DNA of 64,000 nt from Alphaproteobacteria bacterium (lineage in GTDB: Bacteria; Pseudomonadota; Alphaproteobacteria; Thalassobaculales; Thalassobaculaceae), in assembly GCA_022822665.1 (NCBI GenBank), contig JAJEAR010000039.1:85175-149174 (forward strand), given 5' to 3'. The notes beneath the pieces were generated by a model, which was given only the letters and a program-made list of their open reading frames with translations, did no database searches and was not told the DNA's origin. This document shows positions 50,802 to 61,172 of this stretch, in pieces. Numbering within the stretch: the first letter of the stretch is position 1; the number at the start of each line of letters is the position of its first letter. The translations under genes and the position numbers were made by a program.

Positions 50802-51623
50802 ATGCGAGACGTGAGCGACAGTGCAAGTCTGCTGACGGTCAACAACATCGAGGTCATCTACGACCACGTGATCCTGGTGTTGAAAGGCGTCTCGCTCGAG
50901 GTGCCCGAGGGGGGCGTCGTCGCCCTCCTCGGCGCCAACGGCGCCGGGAAGACCACGACGCTGAAGGCAATCTCGAACCTGCTGGGAACCGAGCGGGGCG
51001 AGGTCACCAAGGGGTCGATCATCTATCACGACCAGCAGGTCCAGGCCCTGACGCCGAGCGACCTGGTCAAGCGCGGTGTCATCCAGGTCATGGAGGGCCG
51101 CCACTGCTTCGAGCACCTGACGGTCGAGGAGAACCTGCTGACCGGGGCCTACACCCGCGGGGGCGACCGGACCGGCATCGCCTCGGACCTGGAGATGGTG
51201 TACGGCTACTTCCCGCGACTGAAGGAACGCTCGAGGTCGCTCGCGGGCTACATCTCCGGCGGCGAACAGCAGATGACCGCCATCGGCCGTGCCCTGATGG
51301 CCCGGCCGCGGCTGATGCTGCTCGACGAACCCTCGATGGGGCTGGCGCCACAGCTGGTCGAGGAGATCTTTGGGATCGTCTCGCTGCTCAACAAGGAGCA
51401 GGGGGTCTCGATCCTGCTGGCCGAGCAGAATGCGGCCATGGCGCTGCGCTACGCCAACAGCGGCTACATCCTCGAAAACGGCCGCGTGGTCATGGAGGGT
51501 GACGCGGCCACGCTGTCGGAAAACGAGGACGTGAAGGAATTCTACCTGGGCATTTCCCAGGGCGACAAGAAGAGCTTCAAGGACGTGAAGCACTACCGTC
51601 GCCGCAAGCGCTGGCTCGGTTGA
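50802..51623 (+). CDS. livF: Branched-chain amino acid-type ABC transporter ATPase LivF
   Basis: A 273-residue ATPase. LLTVNNIEVIYDHVILVLKG opens the family; Walker A is GANGAGKT, followed by RGVIQVMEGRHCFEHLTVEE (the LivF Q-loop), signature ISGGEQQMTAIGRALMARPR, Walker B LMLLDEPSMGLAPQLVEE and H-loop LLAEQNAAMALRYANSGYIL. The basic tail (KHYRRRKRWLG) is an extension. ATG 50802 is preferred; GTG 50811 fits the AGGGA site also. Last gene of the six-gene operon. Confidence 0.92.
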   Translation: MRDVSDSASLLTVNNIEVIYDHVILVLKGVSLEVPEGGVVALLGANGAGKTTTLKAISNLLGTERGEVTKGSIIYHDQQVQALTPSDLVKRGVIQVMEGRHCFEHLTVEENLLTGAYTRGGDRTGIASDLEMVYGYFPRLKERSRSLAGYISGGEQQMTAIGRALMARPRLMLLDEPSMGLAPQLVEEIFGIVSLLNKEQGVSILLAEQNAAMALRYANSGYILENGRVVMEGDAATLSENEDVKEFYLGISQGDKKSFKDVKHYRRRKRWLG

Positions 51624-51821
51624 GGCGCCGTCGGCGCGCCCGCCAGTGAAACCGGCTCCCCGACGTCAACCCGATTACCGGCTCCCGCCGTGTCCCGTGC
51701 CGCCGGACCCCGTGGTCCGGCCTGGCCCGCACGGGGTGCACCCGCGGACCCGGCCTTTGGCAAGACCCGTCATGCGCACAGTGCGCCACCCGTTTGCGGC
51801 GCGGCGCCCGGACCCGTACTG

Positions 51822-52049
51822 ATGCTCTCGCGCGAGACCTGCCGGCGGCTTGCCCGGCGCAAGTTCATCCGTCAGCCATTCCGCACGGTCCTGGGAATGG
51901 TGCTCTGTTTCGGGGCGAGCCTGGTCGCCCTGGCCCAGGGACATGGAAATGCGGCCGCCCTGTTCGGTGCCATTGGCGGAGTGTTTCTCGCCGTCTACGG
52001 GTTTGCCACCCTCGTGGTCTGGCGCGCCGGAGGACTGCCTCAGGACTAG
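51822..52049 (+). CDS. Small two-helix membrane protein
   Basis: A 75-residue protein from ATG 51822. A basic start (LSRETCRRLARRKFIRQPFR) is followed by helix TVLGMVLCFGASLVALAQG and helix AAALFGAIGGVFLAVYGFATLV, giving a hairpin with both ends in the cytoplasm. No family is recognised. Its stop overlaps the convergent reductase gene by four bases. The frame is open further upstream, but those residues are GC-driven. Confidence 0.5.
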   Translation: MLSRETCRRLARRKFIRQPFRTVLGMVLCFGASLVALAQGHGNAAALFGAIGGVFLAVYGFATLVVWRAGGLPQD

Positions 52050-52939
52050 TCCCCGTCCCCGGCCACCGCGTGTCCGGCCATGCGCTCGAGCGCGGTCACC
52101 ATGCCTGAATGGTCGAGGACCTGGTCGCCGTGGGCGGCACAGGAATTGAACAGTTCCTGCGCGGTCGCGGTGTTCGGCAAGCTGATCCCGAGCGAACGCG
52201 CACCCTGCAGCGCCAGGTTGAGGTCCTTCTGGTGCAGCTCGATCCTGAAACCCGGCGCGAAGCTCCGCGTGATCATCCGCTCGCCGTGGACTTCCAGGAT
52301 CCGCGACTGCGCCAGCCCGCCCATCAGGGCCTGGCGGACCCGCGCCGGGTCGGCGCCGGCACGCGAGGCGAACAGCAGCGCCTCGCCCACCGCCTCGATG
52401 GTGAGCGCCACCACGATCTGGTTGGCGACCTTGGTGGTCTGGCCGACACCGTTCTCGCCCACGAGCGTGATGTTGCCGCCCATCAGCTCGAACAGCGGGT
52501 GCGCCCGCTCGAAGTCCTGCTCCGAGCCGCCCACCATGATGGTGAGCGACGCCGCCTTCGCACCCACCTCCCCGCCGGAGACCGGGGCATCCAGGTAGCC
52601 GCAGCCGGCCGCACGGATCCGCTCCGCGAACTCCCGGGTGGCAATCGGCGAGATCGAGCTCATGTCGATGACCAGCTTGCCGGGCGCAAGCCCGTCCGCC
52701 ACGCCGTCGGCGCCGAACAGTACGGTCTCGACGTCCGGCGTGTCGGGAACCATCAGGATGACGACCTCGGCGCTTTCCGCCACCTTGCGCGGGCTATCCA
52801 GCACCTCGAGACCGGCGTCCAGGAGTTCCGGAGCGGCTGGTGAACGATTGAGCGAGGTTGTCAGCGTGTGCCCGCCGGCAATCAGGTGCCCCGCCATCGG
52901 CGCGCCCATGATCCCCAGCCCGATAAATCCGATCCGCAT
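52046..52939 (-). CDS. glxR: Tartronate semialdehyde reductase-like hydroxyacid dehydrogenase
   Basis: A 297-residue beta-hydroxyacid dehydrogenase. MRIGFIGLGIMGAPMAGHLI gives the cofactor motif; PDTPDVETVLFGADGVADGL and LVIDMSSISPIATREFAERI are typical of the GarR/GlxR group; DAPVSGGEVGAKAASLTIMV is the substrate loop; GQTTKVANQIVVALTIEAVG carries the catalytic lysine. It should reduce tartronate semialdehyde to glycerate. ATG 52939 is chosen for the AGGAGG site eight bases before it. It lies 40 bases downstream of the GMC oxidoreductase gene on the same strand and may share a transcript. Confidence 0.85.
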   Translation of the reverse strand: MRIGFIGLGIMGAPMAGHLIAGGHTLTTSLNRSPAAPELLDAGLEVLDSPRKVAESAEVVILMVPDTPDVETVLFGADGVADGLAPGKLVIDMSSISPIATREFAERIRAAGCGYLDAPVSGGEVGAKAASLTIMVGGSEQDFERAHPLFELMGGNITLVGENGVGQTTKVANQIVVALTIEAVGEALLFASRAGADPARVRQALMGGLAQSRILEVHGERMITRSFAPGFRIELHQKDLNLALQGARSLGISLPNTATAQELFNSCAAHGDQVLDHSGMVTALERMAGHAVAGDGD

Positions 52940-52979
52940 CTGAAACCTCCTGAAGTTCTCGCCCGTCGGGTCCGCCACC

Positions 52980-54614
52980 TTATGGCGCGGCGGGAGCCGG
53001 CGGGCAAGACCGGGCGTCCTCCGCGATCATGTCCGCAGCCTTCTCGGCGATCATGATCGTCGGCGCATTGGTGTTGCCGGAAACCAGGGTCGGCATGATC
53101 GACGCGTCGACCACCCGCAGGCCGCCGATCCCGTGCACCCGCAGCCGGTCATCGACCACCGCCAGCGGATCGGACCCCATCCTGCAGGTTCCGACCGGGT
53201 GATAGACCGTGTTGCCGTTCCGGCGTGCGAAGTCGAGCCACTCGTCGTCCGACTGCACCCCGGCCCCCGGGTCGGTCTCGCTGGCGATCCACGGCGCCAG
53301 CGCCGGGGCCGCGGAAATTCGGCGCGCGATCTTCATGCCGTCGACAATGGTCCGGCAGTCGTTCTCGTCGGAAAGGAAGTTGCCGAGGATCGTCGGCGCG
53401 GCCATGGGATCGGGGGTGTGAGCATGGATCGACCCGCGCGAGTCCGGGCGCAGCTGGCACGGCGCGATGGTGAGCCCGGGATGGCGGTCGAAGATCCGCT
53501 TCTTCACGTCCCTGAAACTCGCATGCACGATGGTGTACTGGACGTCGGGTCCGGCGAGCTCCGGCCGGGTCCGCACGTAGCCGGCGAGGATCCCGCCCGG
53601 AAACCGCAGGATCCCGCGCCGGCGGACCGCGTAACGCAGCAGTTCCCCCGCCATGTGCAGGCCCCGGGTCTGCTCGTTGAGCGTGACCGGCCGCGTCACC
53701 TTCCAGGTCTGCCGCACGATGTAGTGGTCCTGGTAGTTCTCGCCGACACCCGGCAGGTGGTGCGCGACCTCGATCCCGAGGTCCCTCAGCCGGGTCGCGT
53801 CACCGATGCCCGAGAGCTCGAGCAGTTGCGGCGACTGCACCGCGCCCGCACACAGGATGACCTCGCGCCCGGCCCGTGCCTCGTGCTCCGTGCCGTCGCG
53901 GCGCCACCTGATACCGACCGCGCGGGTTCCTTCCAGGATCACCGCCGTGGTGTGGGCGTTGATCTCGAGGTCGAGGTTCGGGCGGGTCAGCGCCGGTTCC
54001 AGGAACGCCTTGGCCGTCGACCAGCGCCGGCCGTTCTTCTGGGTCACCTGGAAGTAGCCGAACCCTTCCTGGTTGCCGCTGTTGTAGTCCGGGTTCTTCG
54101 GATAGCCGCACTCTTCGGCGGCATCCATGATCGCGTCGAGCACCTCGGCCCGCTCCGGGCCGTCGGCGGTATGAAGCGGTCCGCCCTTTCCGCGCCAGGG
54201 ATCGTCGGAACTCTCGTAGTGTTCCGACTTGCGGAAGTAAGGCAGGACCGCCTCGTAGGACCATCCGCGGTTGCCGCGTTGCGCCCAGGTGTCGTAGTCG
54301 AGCGGCTGGCCCCGGACGTAGACCATGCCGTTGATCGAGCTCGACCCGCCGAGCACCCTGCCGCGGGGGATCGGGATTCTCCGGTTGCCGGTTCCCTCCT
54401 CCGGTTCGGTCTCGAACCGCCAGTTGAGCCCCGGCATGTCCAGGGTCTTGATGTAGCCCGCCGGGATGTGGATCCACATGTTGCGGTCCCGGCCCCCGGC
54501 CTCGAGCAGCAGCACCCTGACCTGCGGGTTCTCGGTCAGCCGGCACGCGAGCGCGCACCCGGCCGATCCGGCCCCGACGATGACGTAGTCCCAGACGGGA
54601 TCCTGCATTGCCAT
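52980..54614 (-). CDS. GMC-family oxidoreductase (choline dehydrogenase-like)
   Basis: A 544-residue FAD enzyme. The dinucleotide motif GAGSAG is at residues 14-19, with [20 protein letters not shown] next. [20 protein letters not shown] is GMC signature 1 and [18 protein letters not shown] signature 2. The active-site histidine is in [14 protein letters not shown], and [19 protein letters not shown] ends the FAD domain. It resembles BetA and alcohol dehydrogenases such as PEG dehydrogenase; oxidation of an alcohol to an aldehyde is expected. ATG 54614 follows GGAGCGG. No betB, betI or choline transporter is adjacent, so choline is not indicated. Confidence 0.9.
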   Translation of the reverse strand: MAMQDPVWDYVIVGAGSAGCALACRLTENPQVRVLLLEAGGRDRNMWIHIPAGYIKTLDMPGLNWRFETEPEEGTGNRRIPIPRGRVLGGSSSINGMVYVRGQPLDYDTWAQRGNRGWSYEAVLPYFRKSEHYESSDDPWRGKGGPLHTADGPERAEVLDAIMDAAEECGYPKNPDYNSGNQEGFGYFQVTQKNGRRWSTAKAFLEPALTRPNLDLEINAHTTAVILEGTRAVGIRWRRDGTEHEARAGREVILCAGAVQSPQLLELSGIGDATRLRDLGIEVAHHLPGVGENYQDHYIVRQTWKVTRPVTLNEQTRGLHMAGELLRYAVRRRGILRFPGGILAGYVRTRPELAGPDVQYTIVHASFRDVKKRIFDRHPGLTIAPCQLRPDSRGSIHAHTPDPMAAPTILGNFLSDENDCRTIVDGMKIARRISAAPALAPWIASETDPGAGVQSDDEWLDFARRNGNTVYHPVGTCRMGSDPLAVVDDRLRVHGIGGLRVVDASIMPTLVSGNTNAPTIMIAEKAADMIAEDARSCPPAPAAP

Positions 54615-54865
54615 GTTCCGCTCCGAAATCACCCACCACCCGCCGCACTGCGGCGGGTCGTCGTCGCCAGTCCGCTACCACGCTCTACCCCGTGCAGTCG
54701 AGCCGGGACCGCGCGGATTGCCCTTGCACCGCGAGCTCGCACTGGAAGGGAACGCGGAACCTGAGCGTCATGCGTGAACGGGACCCGACGACGCCCGGAA
54801 ACGGCACCCTGGCCGACGCTCGTTCCCCTGCTGAGCTAGCCGCTACCACCGCGACAGGGCCTCCT

Positions 54866-56146
54866 TCACCACAGGTCTTCCGCCGTGCCTTCGAAGATAT
54901 AGTCATTCAGAAACATGCGCTGACCGAACAGGTTACGTTCGACTTCGGTCAATGCGGCTTCCCTGCAGATATCGTCCCAACCGTTCCGGATGGTGCTGAT
55001 CTGTCGTGCGATGATATCCTTCGATGCTCTCTCGCTGAGCTGGAAACTGGGTGCGGCTTCGAGGCAGGCCGCAAGTGTGCTCGTCCGTTTGTCTCCGACG
55101 ATCAGCATCGCCTGGCTGGCCACATTGCCGGTACGGCTTTGCGGGCAGATGTCATAGGCAGGGGTCAGGGTGAGGTGCTTGCCGTCCCAGAAGCCCGCAT
55201 GGTTGCGGGCGTGATCGTCGGTATTGCCGCACAGGACGTTGAATACAAGCCGTCCGTACAACTCGTGCAGTGTCGCCCTCGGCGAGGTGAAGCGGTGCCG
55301 GATGATCTCCGCGAGGTCTTCATAACTGGCGTAGCGCGCCATCATTTCATCGAGGCCGAACAGCGTCAGCGCCGAGATCATCGCCTTGCGCGTCCAGTCG
55401 TCCTTCGTCCTCGCGCGGTCGAAACGCTCGACCAGCAGCACATCCTTGCCGGCGACGCGCTCAAGACGCACGGGGGCGACGTCAAGCCCCGCCTTGGCAG
55501 CAAGGCGCATGGCGACATATTCCGCCTTCACCACGTTGTAGGTGTCGGTCGAAGACGAGAACTTGGCGATCATCTTTGTGTCGCCGTCTTGGATCATCAC
55601 CTTCGGGCGCGCACCGCCGAGCGACGTACCGTGGAACAGCGCCTGATCAAGATCGGGCGTCAGCGGCACGCCATTCTCGACTTTCTCGACGGCGCTCTGA
55701 AGCTCTTCGAGCGTCGCGGTCGGAACGGCCCGCGGTACGTACTCCGAAGGGGAGTGCTGGAAGTCCAGAGCACCGATACGGTCGGAACCGGATCGCAGCA
55801 AATAGGTCAACTCACCGAGCACAGCGGTATCGACATCATTGCCCCTGCGTCCGAACGTCCGGTTCAGGATGACGCGACGGCCCCACGCATCGGGTGCGGC
55901 ATCGCGCAGGCATCCGGCCATGCTCAGCCCGGCTTCGGGCGCGATCGCTCCGCCGCGCAACGGCAGTTCCGGCTCGTAGATCGGGATGCGGTCGTTCCGG
56001 TCCAGATAGCTTTGACCGTAGTTGAAGATCAGCCGCTCGCCGTCTCGCGCGAGGCGACCCGCGATGACCGGTGCGGTCGCGCCGGGCAACCATATCCAGA
56101 CATAGGCCTCCTCCGGCGCATCCGTGTCGGGTCGATCAGAAGTCAT
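54866..56146 (-). CDS. hipA: HipA-family serine/threonine kinase toxin
   Basis: A 426-residue kinase of type II toxin-antitoxin systems. The N-terminal domain (1-150) includes LPLRGGAIAPEAGLSMAGCL and DAAPDAWGRRVILN. The glycine-rich loop HGTSLGGARPKVMI is at 172-185 and AKFSSSTDTYNVVKAEYVAM carries the ATP-binding lysine. The catalytic loop is NVLCGNTDDHARNHAGFWD, with Asp310/311 and Asn315, and LTPAYDICP has the metal-binding Asp332. HipA phosphorylates a glutamyl-tRNA synthetase-like target and halts growth. Its start overlaps hipB by 11 bases, so the antitoxin is made first. All key residues are intact. Confidence 0.9.
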   Translation of the reverse strand: MTSDRPDTDAPEEAYVWIWLPGATAPVIAGRLARDGERLIFNYGQSYLDRNDRIPIYEPELPLRGGAIAPEAGLSMAGCLRDAAPDAWGRRVILNRTFGRRGNDVDTAVLGELTYLLRSGSDRIGALDFQHSPSEYVPRAVPTATLEELQSAVEKVENGVPLTPDLDQALFHGTSLGGARPKVMIQDGDTKMIAKFSSSTDTYNVVKAEYVAMRLAAKAGLDVAPVRLERVAGKDVLLVERFDRARTKDDWTRKAMISALTLFGLDEMMARYASYEDLAEIIRHRFTSPRATLHELYGRLVFNVLCGNTDDHARNHAGFWDGKHLTLTPAYDICPQSRTGNVASQAMLIVGDKRTSTLAACLEAAPSFQLSERASKDIIARQISTIRNGWDDICREAALTEVERNLFGQRMFLNDYIFEGTAEDLW

Positions 56147-56474
56147 CCTTCACCTTCGTCGTTCCCGTACGGACGGATTGCGGCAGCAGGGCGAGCTTGT
56201 CTCGTTCCATCGACAGATGGCGCGTCAGGGTTGCCGGTTCGGCTTCGAACAGGCGCAACCCGACAATGGCAGCCACCTCAAAGGCCGCACCGATGGAGGA
56301 GCCCATTTCGCCCTTTTCGATGCGGTGCACGAGGCCACGCGACGTCCCGGCGCGTTCGGCGACATCGGCGACCGTCATATCGCGTTCGATGCGCGCGTTA
56401 CGGATCATCAACCCGAGCAGCGCCACGGCTTCGCGGGAGTAGCGGGAATAGCTCCTGTATGCGAGCTTTGCCAT
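56136..56474 (-). CDS. hipB: HipB-like XRE-family antitoxin
   Basis: A 112-residue protein with a Cro/CI helix-turn-helix (about 22-75): LGLMIRNARIERDMTVADVA, ERAGTSRGLVHRIEKGEMGS and SIGAAFEVAAIVGLRLFEAE. The C-terminal 30 residues are flexible and charged, as in HipB proteins that block HipA. It is the first gene of the operon. The two palindromes just upstream are its probable operators, so the pair should repress its own promoter. The region around the start (56470-56560) is AT-rich compared with the flanks, suggesting the unit was acquired. Confidence 0.88.
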   Translation of the reverse strand: MAKLAYRSYSRYSREAVALLGLMIRNARIERDMTVADVAERAGTSRGLVHRIEKGEMGSSIGAAFEVAAIVGLRLFEAEPATLTRHLSMERDKLALLPQSVRTGTTKVKDDF

Positions 56475-56494
56475 TGCTCTTTTAGCTCCATAAA

Positions 56495-56533
56495 TGGACC
56501 ATAAAGTCCAACCATGACCTAATTATAGGTCAT
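56495..56533 (-). promoter_or_regulatory. hipBA promoter with palindromic operators
   Basis: On the minus strand a perfect TATAAT (-10) lies at 56522-56527. It is inside a perfect inverted repeat ATGACCTA-ATTA-TAGGTCAT (56514-56533). A second repeat, TGGAC-CATAAA-GTCCA, lies at 56495-56510, about 21 bases upstream of the hipB start. HipB binding would block polymerase, as in other autoregulated hipBA operons. The -35 is weak. Confidence 0.65.
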
Positions 56534-56909
56534 TAGAGCCATTTGAAAACCGCTGGCCGAGATTGGCGGAGAGACACAGACCGATCCTGACAAGAGGTAT
56601 CGGGACCAGTCCGTGGCGGACGTTCAGGTCGGATCGTTCTCTCGTTTCCCTGCCTCGGATGGAGAGCGGCCGACCGCGACGGTCTTCGCCTGTCTGTGCA
56701 GTTCCCCCTTGTTGCCGACAGGAAGGAACGCCAGGCGCGATGGACCGACGTGATCACCGTCTACGACGCAGTACGGGTATACGGAACACGCAGCCTGTTG
56801 CGTGCGAAGGAAACGCGGGGTTCCCCCCTGTGCGGACACAGGGGGCGGCGAGCCCGGGTTTCGCGTCGTCCCGGGTGTCGTGCTTGCTGGCCGGCGCGTC
56901 CGCGCCGGT
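56534..56909. other. Intergenic region, no gene seen
   Basis: About 375 bases between hipBA and the amidase. A GC-rich hairpin (CCCCTGTG-CGGA-CACAGGGG, about 56826-56845) is present without a T tract. Open frames here have no protein-like character. Confidence 0.45.
56891..56908 (-). terminator. Hairpin directly after amidase stop
   Basis: A stem of eight base pairs, CCGGCGCG/CGCGCCGG with a two-base spacer, starts one base after the amidase stop codon. No run of T follows, so it could be a weak terminator or only a 3'-end stabilising hairpin. Confidence 0.35.
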
Positions 56910-58292
56910 TTACAGCATCGACAGGTCCGGGCTGCCCGAGGGCCCGAAATGCGCCTCGATCGCCATGGCCAGCGACAGCGCGTGGGCATCCGCGCCGTTG
57001 CGGCACATGATCTGGAACCCGACCGGCAGGTGGGACCCGAACTGCTGGATCGGCGTCGTTACCGCACACTGCCTGAACAGGTTCGAGGGCTGGGTGTTGC
57101 GCGAGGCCAGGAACGAGCGCGCGAGCGCGGCCGGATCGGCAAGGTCTGCGACCGCCATCGGCAGGAACTGACAGGTGGGGCCGATCCAGGCGTCGAGTCC
57201 CTCCATCGCCCGGTCGGCCTCGGCCGAGAGTTCATGGTGCCGCCGGATTGCCGCGGCATGCTGGACACCGGTGATCTCGAAGCCCTTCTCCGCCCGCGCG
57301 CCGGTCACCGGATCCATGTTGGGACGCGCCTGGCGGAACCCGTTCTCGCCGAGTGCGGCCAGGAGCTCCGGCGGGCAGATTGCTGGGAACATCCATTCAC
57401 GCTCGCTGGGGTCCGGGATGTCGACATCGACGATCTCCACCCCGGCGGCACGAAGCGAGGCGACCGCCGCCTCCATGCAGGCCGCCACCTCCGGCTCGCA
57501 GTCCTCGGAGAAGTAGCCGGTGGGCAGCCCGAGGCGCATCCCGGCCAGCGGCCGGGGGCCGGGCACCGGCTCGCCGGTCATGGCGGTGTGAACCAGGGCC
57601 GCGTCGCGTGCGCTGCGGGTCAGCGGACCGATGGTGTCCAGCGTCGGCGAGAGCGGGAACACCCCGTCGGTCGGATACAGACCGATCGTCGTCTTGTGGC
57701 CGAAAATCCCGTTGAAACAGGCCGGGATCCGCACCGATCCTCCGGTATCGGATCCAATCGCAAAGGCGCACAGACCTGCAGCCGTCGCCACGCCCGACCC
57801 GCTGGAGGATCCGCCGGGCGCGCGGTGGACCTGCATGTCCCACGGATTCCACGGGGTTCCCCGCGCCTCGTTGACACCGTTCGCACCGAGCGCAAACTCC
57901 ACCGTCCGGGTCTTGCCCAGGATCACGCAACCGGCGCTGCGCAGCCGCCGGACATAGGGCCCCTCGGGCCCGGTGATGTGCGACGCGTCGTACAACGACC
58001 CGTTGGTGAGCGGCATGCCCTCGACGGCATAGATGTCCTTGACGGCAACCGGGACTCCCATGAGAGGGCCGAGATCGGTGCCCGCCGCAACCAGTCCGTC
58101 GATCGCCTGCGCGGCGGCAAGCGCCTGTTCGGGGGCGACGTGCTGGAAAGAGCCGAGTCGGTCGTCAAGCGCCTCGATACGGTCGAGAAAGGCGCGGGTA
58201 ACCGCGGTGGCGGTGGTTTTTCCGGCCCGCAGATCGCGGGCGAAACCGGTGATCTGGCAGTCCTGCAGGGGATCGGGTGCAACGGAGGCCAT
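56910..58292 (-). CDS. Amidase (amidase-signature family)
   Basis: A 460-residue amidase. The catalytic lysine is in MGVPVAVKDIYAVEGMPLTN (near 85), the cis-serine in RAPGGSSSGSGVATAAGLCA and the nucleophile in IGSDTGGSVRIPACFNGIFG. GLYPTDGVFPLSPTLDTIGP is the usual next segment. It differs strongly from the amidase at 40.4 kb, so it is not a recent copy; GatA-like tRNA function is unlikely without gatB/gatC. ATG 58292 is chosen for the GGAGAG upstream. It is divergent from the TerB-like gene. Confidence 0.88.
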   Translation of the reverse strand: MASVAPDPLQDCQITGFARDLRAGKTTATAVTRAFLDRIEALDDRLGSFQHVAPEQALAAAQAIDGLVAAGTDLGPLMGVPVAVKDIYAVEGMPLTNGSLYDASHITGPEGPYVRRLRSAGCVILGKTRTVEFALGANGVNEARGTPWNPWDMQVHRAPGGSSSGSGVATAAGLCAFAIGSDTGGSVRIPACFNGIFGHKTTIGLYPTDGVFPLSPTLDTIGPLTRSARDAALVHTAMTGEPVPGPRPLAGMRLGLPTGYFSEDCEPEVAACMEAAVASLRAAGVEIVDVDIPDPSEREWMFPAICPPELLAALGENGFRQARPNMDPVTGARAEKGFEITGVQHAAAIRRHHELSAEADRAMEGLDAWIGPTCQFLPMAVADLADPAALARSFLASRNTQPSNLFRQCAVTTPIQQFGSHLPVGFQIMCRNGADAHALSLAMAIEAHFGPSGSPDLSML

Positions 58293-58445
58293 CGGCGCTC
58301 TCCATGGTTTGAATGACGTTGTCGAACCTCCTACAATCCCGCCATCCCTGCAAGTTCCGTTCACAGGGTCCCCGTCATTGCGTCACTTCGTCCGTTCCGG
58401 TTGACGACCGGACCCGCCCAGAACCGACAGGAAGCACCCTGCACC

Positions 58446-58862
58446 ATGATCAGTCACCACGGAGCCCTCGTGCACACCGTCATTCTCGCCGCCGCGGCGG
58501 ACAGCGAGCTTGCCGGCAGCGAACTCGACACCATCGGCGACATGATCCTGGGGCTGCCGGTGTTCTCCGACTACCCGCGGGAGAACTTCGCCGGGTCAGC
58601 CGCCGCCTGCATGGAACTGCTCTCGGAACCGGACGGACTCGACGTGGCGATCGACCTGATCAGCGGGTCGCTGCCTCCGGAACTGCGCGCCACCGCCTAC
58701 GCGCTCGCCTGCGACGTGATCGCGGTGGACGGGGTGGCGACCCAGGAGGAACTGCGGTTCCTCGAAATGCTGCGCCACACGCTCGACGTCGACCGGTTGA
58801 CCGCGGCGGCCATCGAACGCGGCTCGGCGGCGCGCTACGCCCGGTACAAGGCGCCCGAATAG
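58446..58862 (+). CDS. TerB-like protein
   Basis: A 138-residue, all-helical protein of the tellurite-resistance TerB/DjlA N-domain family. Two half-repeats are visible: VILAAAADSELAGSELDTIG and ACDVIAVDGVATQEELRFLE, each with the acidic D-x-x-x-x-x-E metal-binding type motif and a following helix (MILGLPVFSDY; MLRHTLDVDRL). The protein is cytoplasmic. Its role in alphaproteobacteria is unknown. ATG 58446 is used; the upstream frame is not protein-like. It converges on groEL, with a shared terminator between. Confidence 0.75.
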   Translation: MISHHGALVHTVILAAAADSELAGSELDTIGDMILGLPVFSDYPRENFAGSAAACMELLSEPDGLDVAIDLISGSLPPELRATAYALACDVIAVDGVATQEELRFLEMLRHTLDVDRLTAAAIERGSAARYARYKAPE

Positions 58863-58864
58863 GA

Positions 58865-58898
58865 AAACGCCCCCCGGACGGGTATCCGGGGGGCGTTG
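58865..58898 (-). terminator. Strong terminator between groEL and TerB-like gene
   Basis: A perfect 13-bp stem AACGCCCCCCGGA (58867-58879) with TCCGGGGGGCGTT (58886-58898) and a six-base loop. On the minus strand it is followed by TTTT, so it ends groEL transcripts; from the plus side it could also stop the TerB-like transcript. Confidence 0.85.
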
Positions 58899-58922
58899 TC
58901 GTAGGGTCGTGGAGGGGAGGGG

Positions 58923-60924
<2,002 letters not shown>

Positions 60925-61000
60925 GCCGTTCCTCCATGTTGAAGTCTGGTACTCAGAATGAACCCGGACACCGGGAGAGGCACGGCCACGCCAGCGGCTG

Positions 61001-61027
61001 TTAGCACTCGGTCCCGGTGAGTGCTAC
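61001..61027 (-). promoter_or_regulatory. CIRCE element (HrcA operator) of groESL
   Basis: TTAGCACTC-N9-GAGTGCTAC (61001-61009, 61019-61027) matches the CIRCE consensus TTAGCACTC-N9-GAGTGCTAA in 17 of 18 positions. It lies upstream of groES, so HrcA repression relieved by heat is expected. Confidence 0.93.
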
Positions 61028-61058
61028 GCCATATGGGACCATTGCCGCGCGGCGTCAA
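61028..61058 (-). promoter_or_regulatory. Probable groESL promoter
   Basis: On the minus strand TTGACG (61053-61058) is a good -35. A CATATG/TATGGC segment 17-19 bases further, just before the CIRCE element, is the likely -10. The exact -10 cannot be fixed by eye. Confidence 0.45.
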
Positions 61059-61172
61059 GGCCGCAGTACAATTTTTTTGCGCGCCGGTCGCCGGCCGGCG
61101 GGCACAGGGCCCCGGAACCGGCCTCACGCAGGGCGCGGGCCGGCCCGGAACAACGCATCGGAAACGGGCGGA

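Noticed and set aside
47063..50857. Long minus-strand open frames under livH and livK
   Set aside because: Compositional shadows rich in H, R, D and Q; the plus strand holds LivH and LivK motifs.
53133..54764. Plus-strand open frame opposite the GMC oxidoreductase
   Set aside because: Antisense to clear FAD-binding and GMC signatures.
56823..56848. GC-rich hairpin between hipBA and the amidase
   Set aside because: Strong stem but no T tract on either strand and not positioned right after a gene end.
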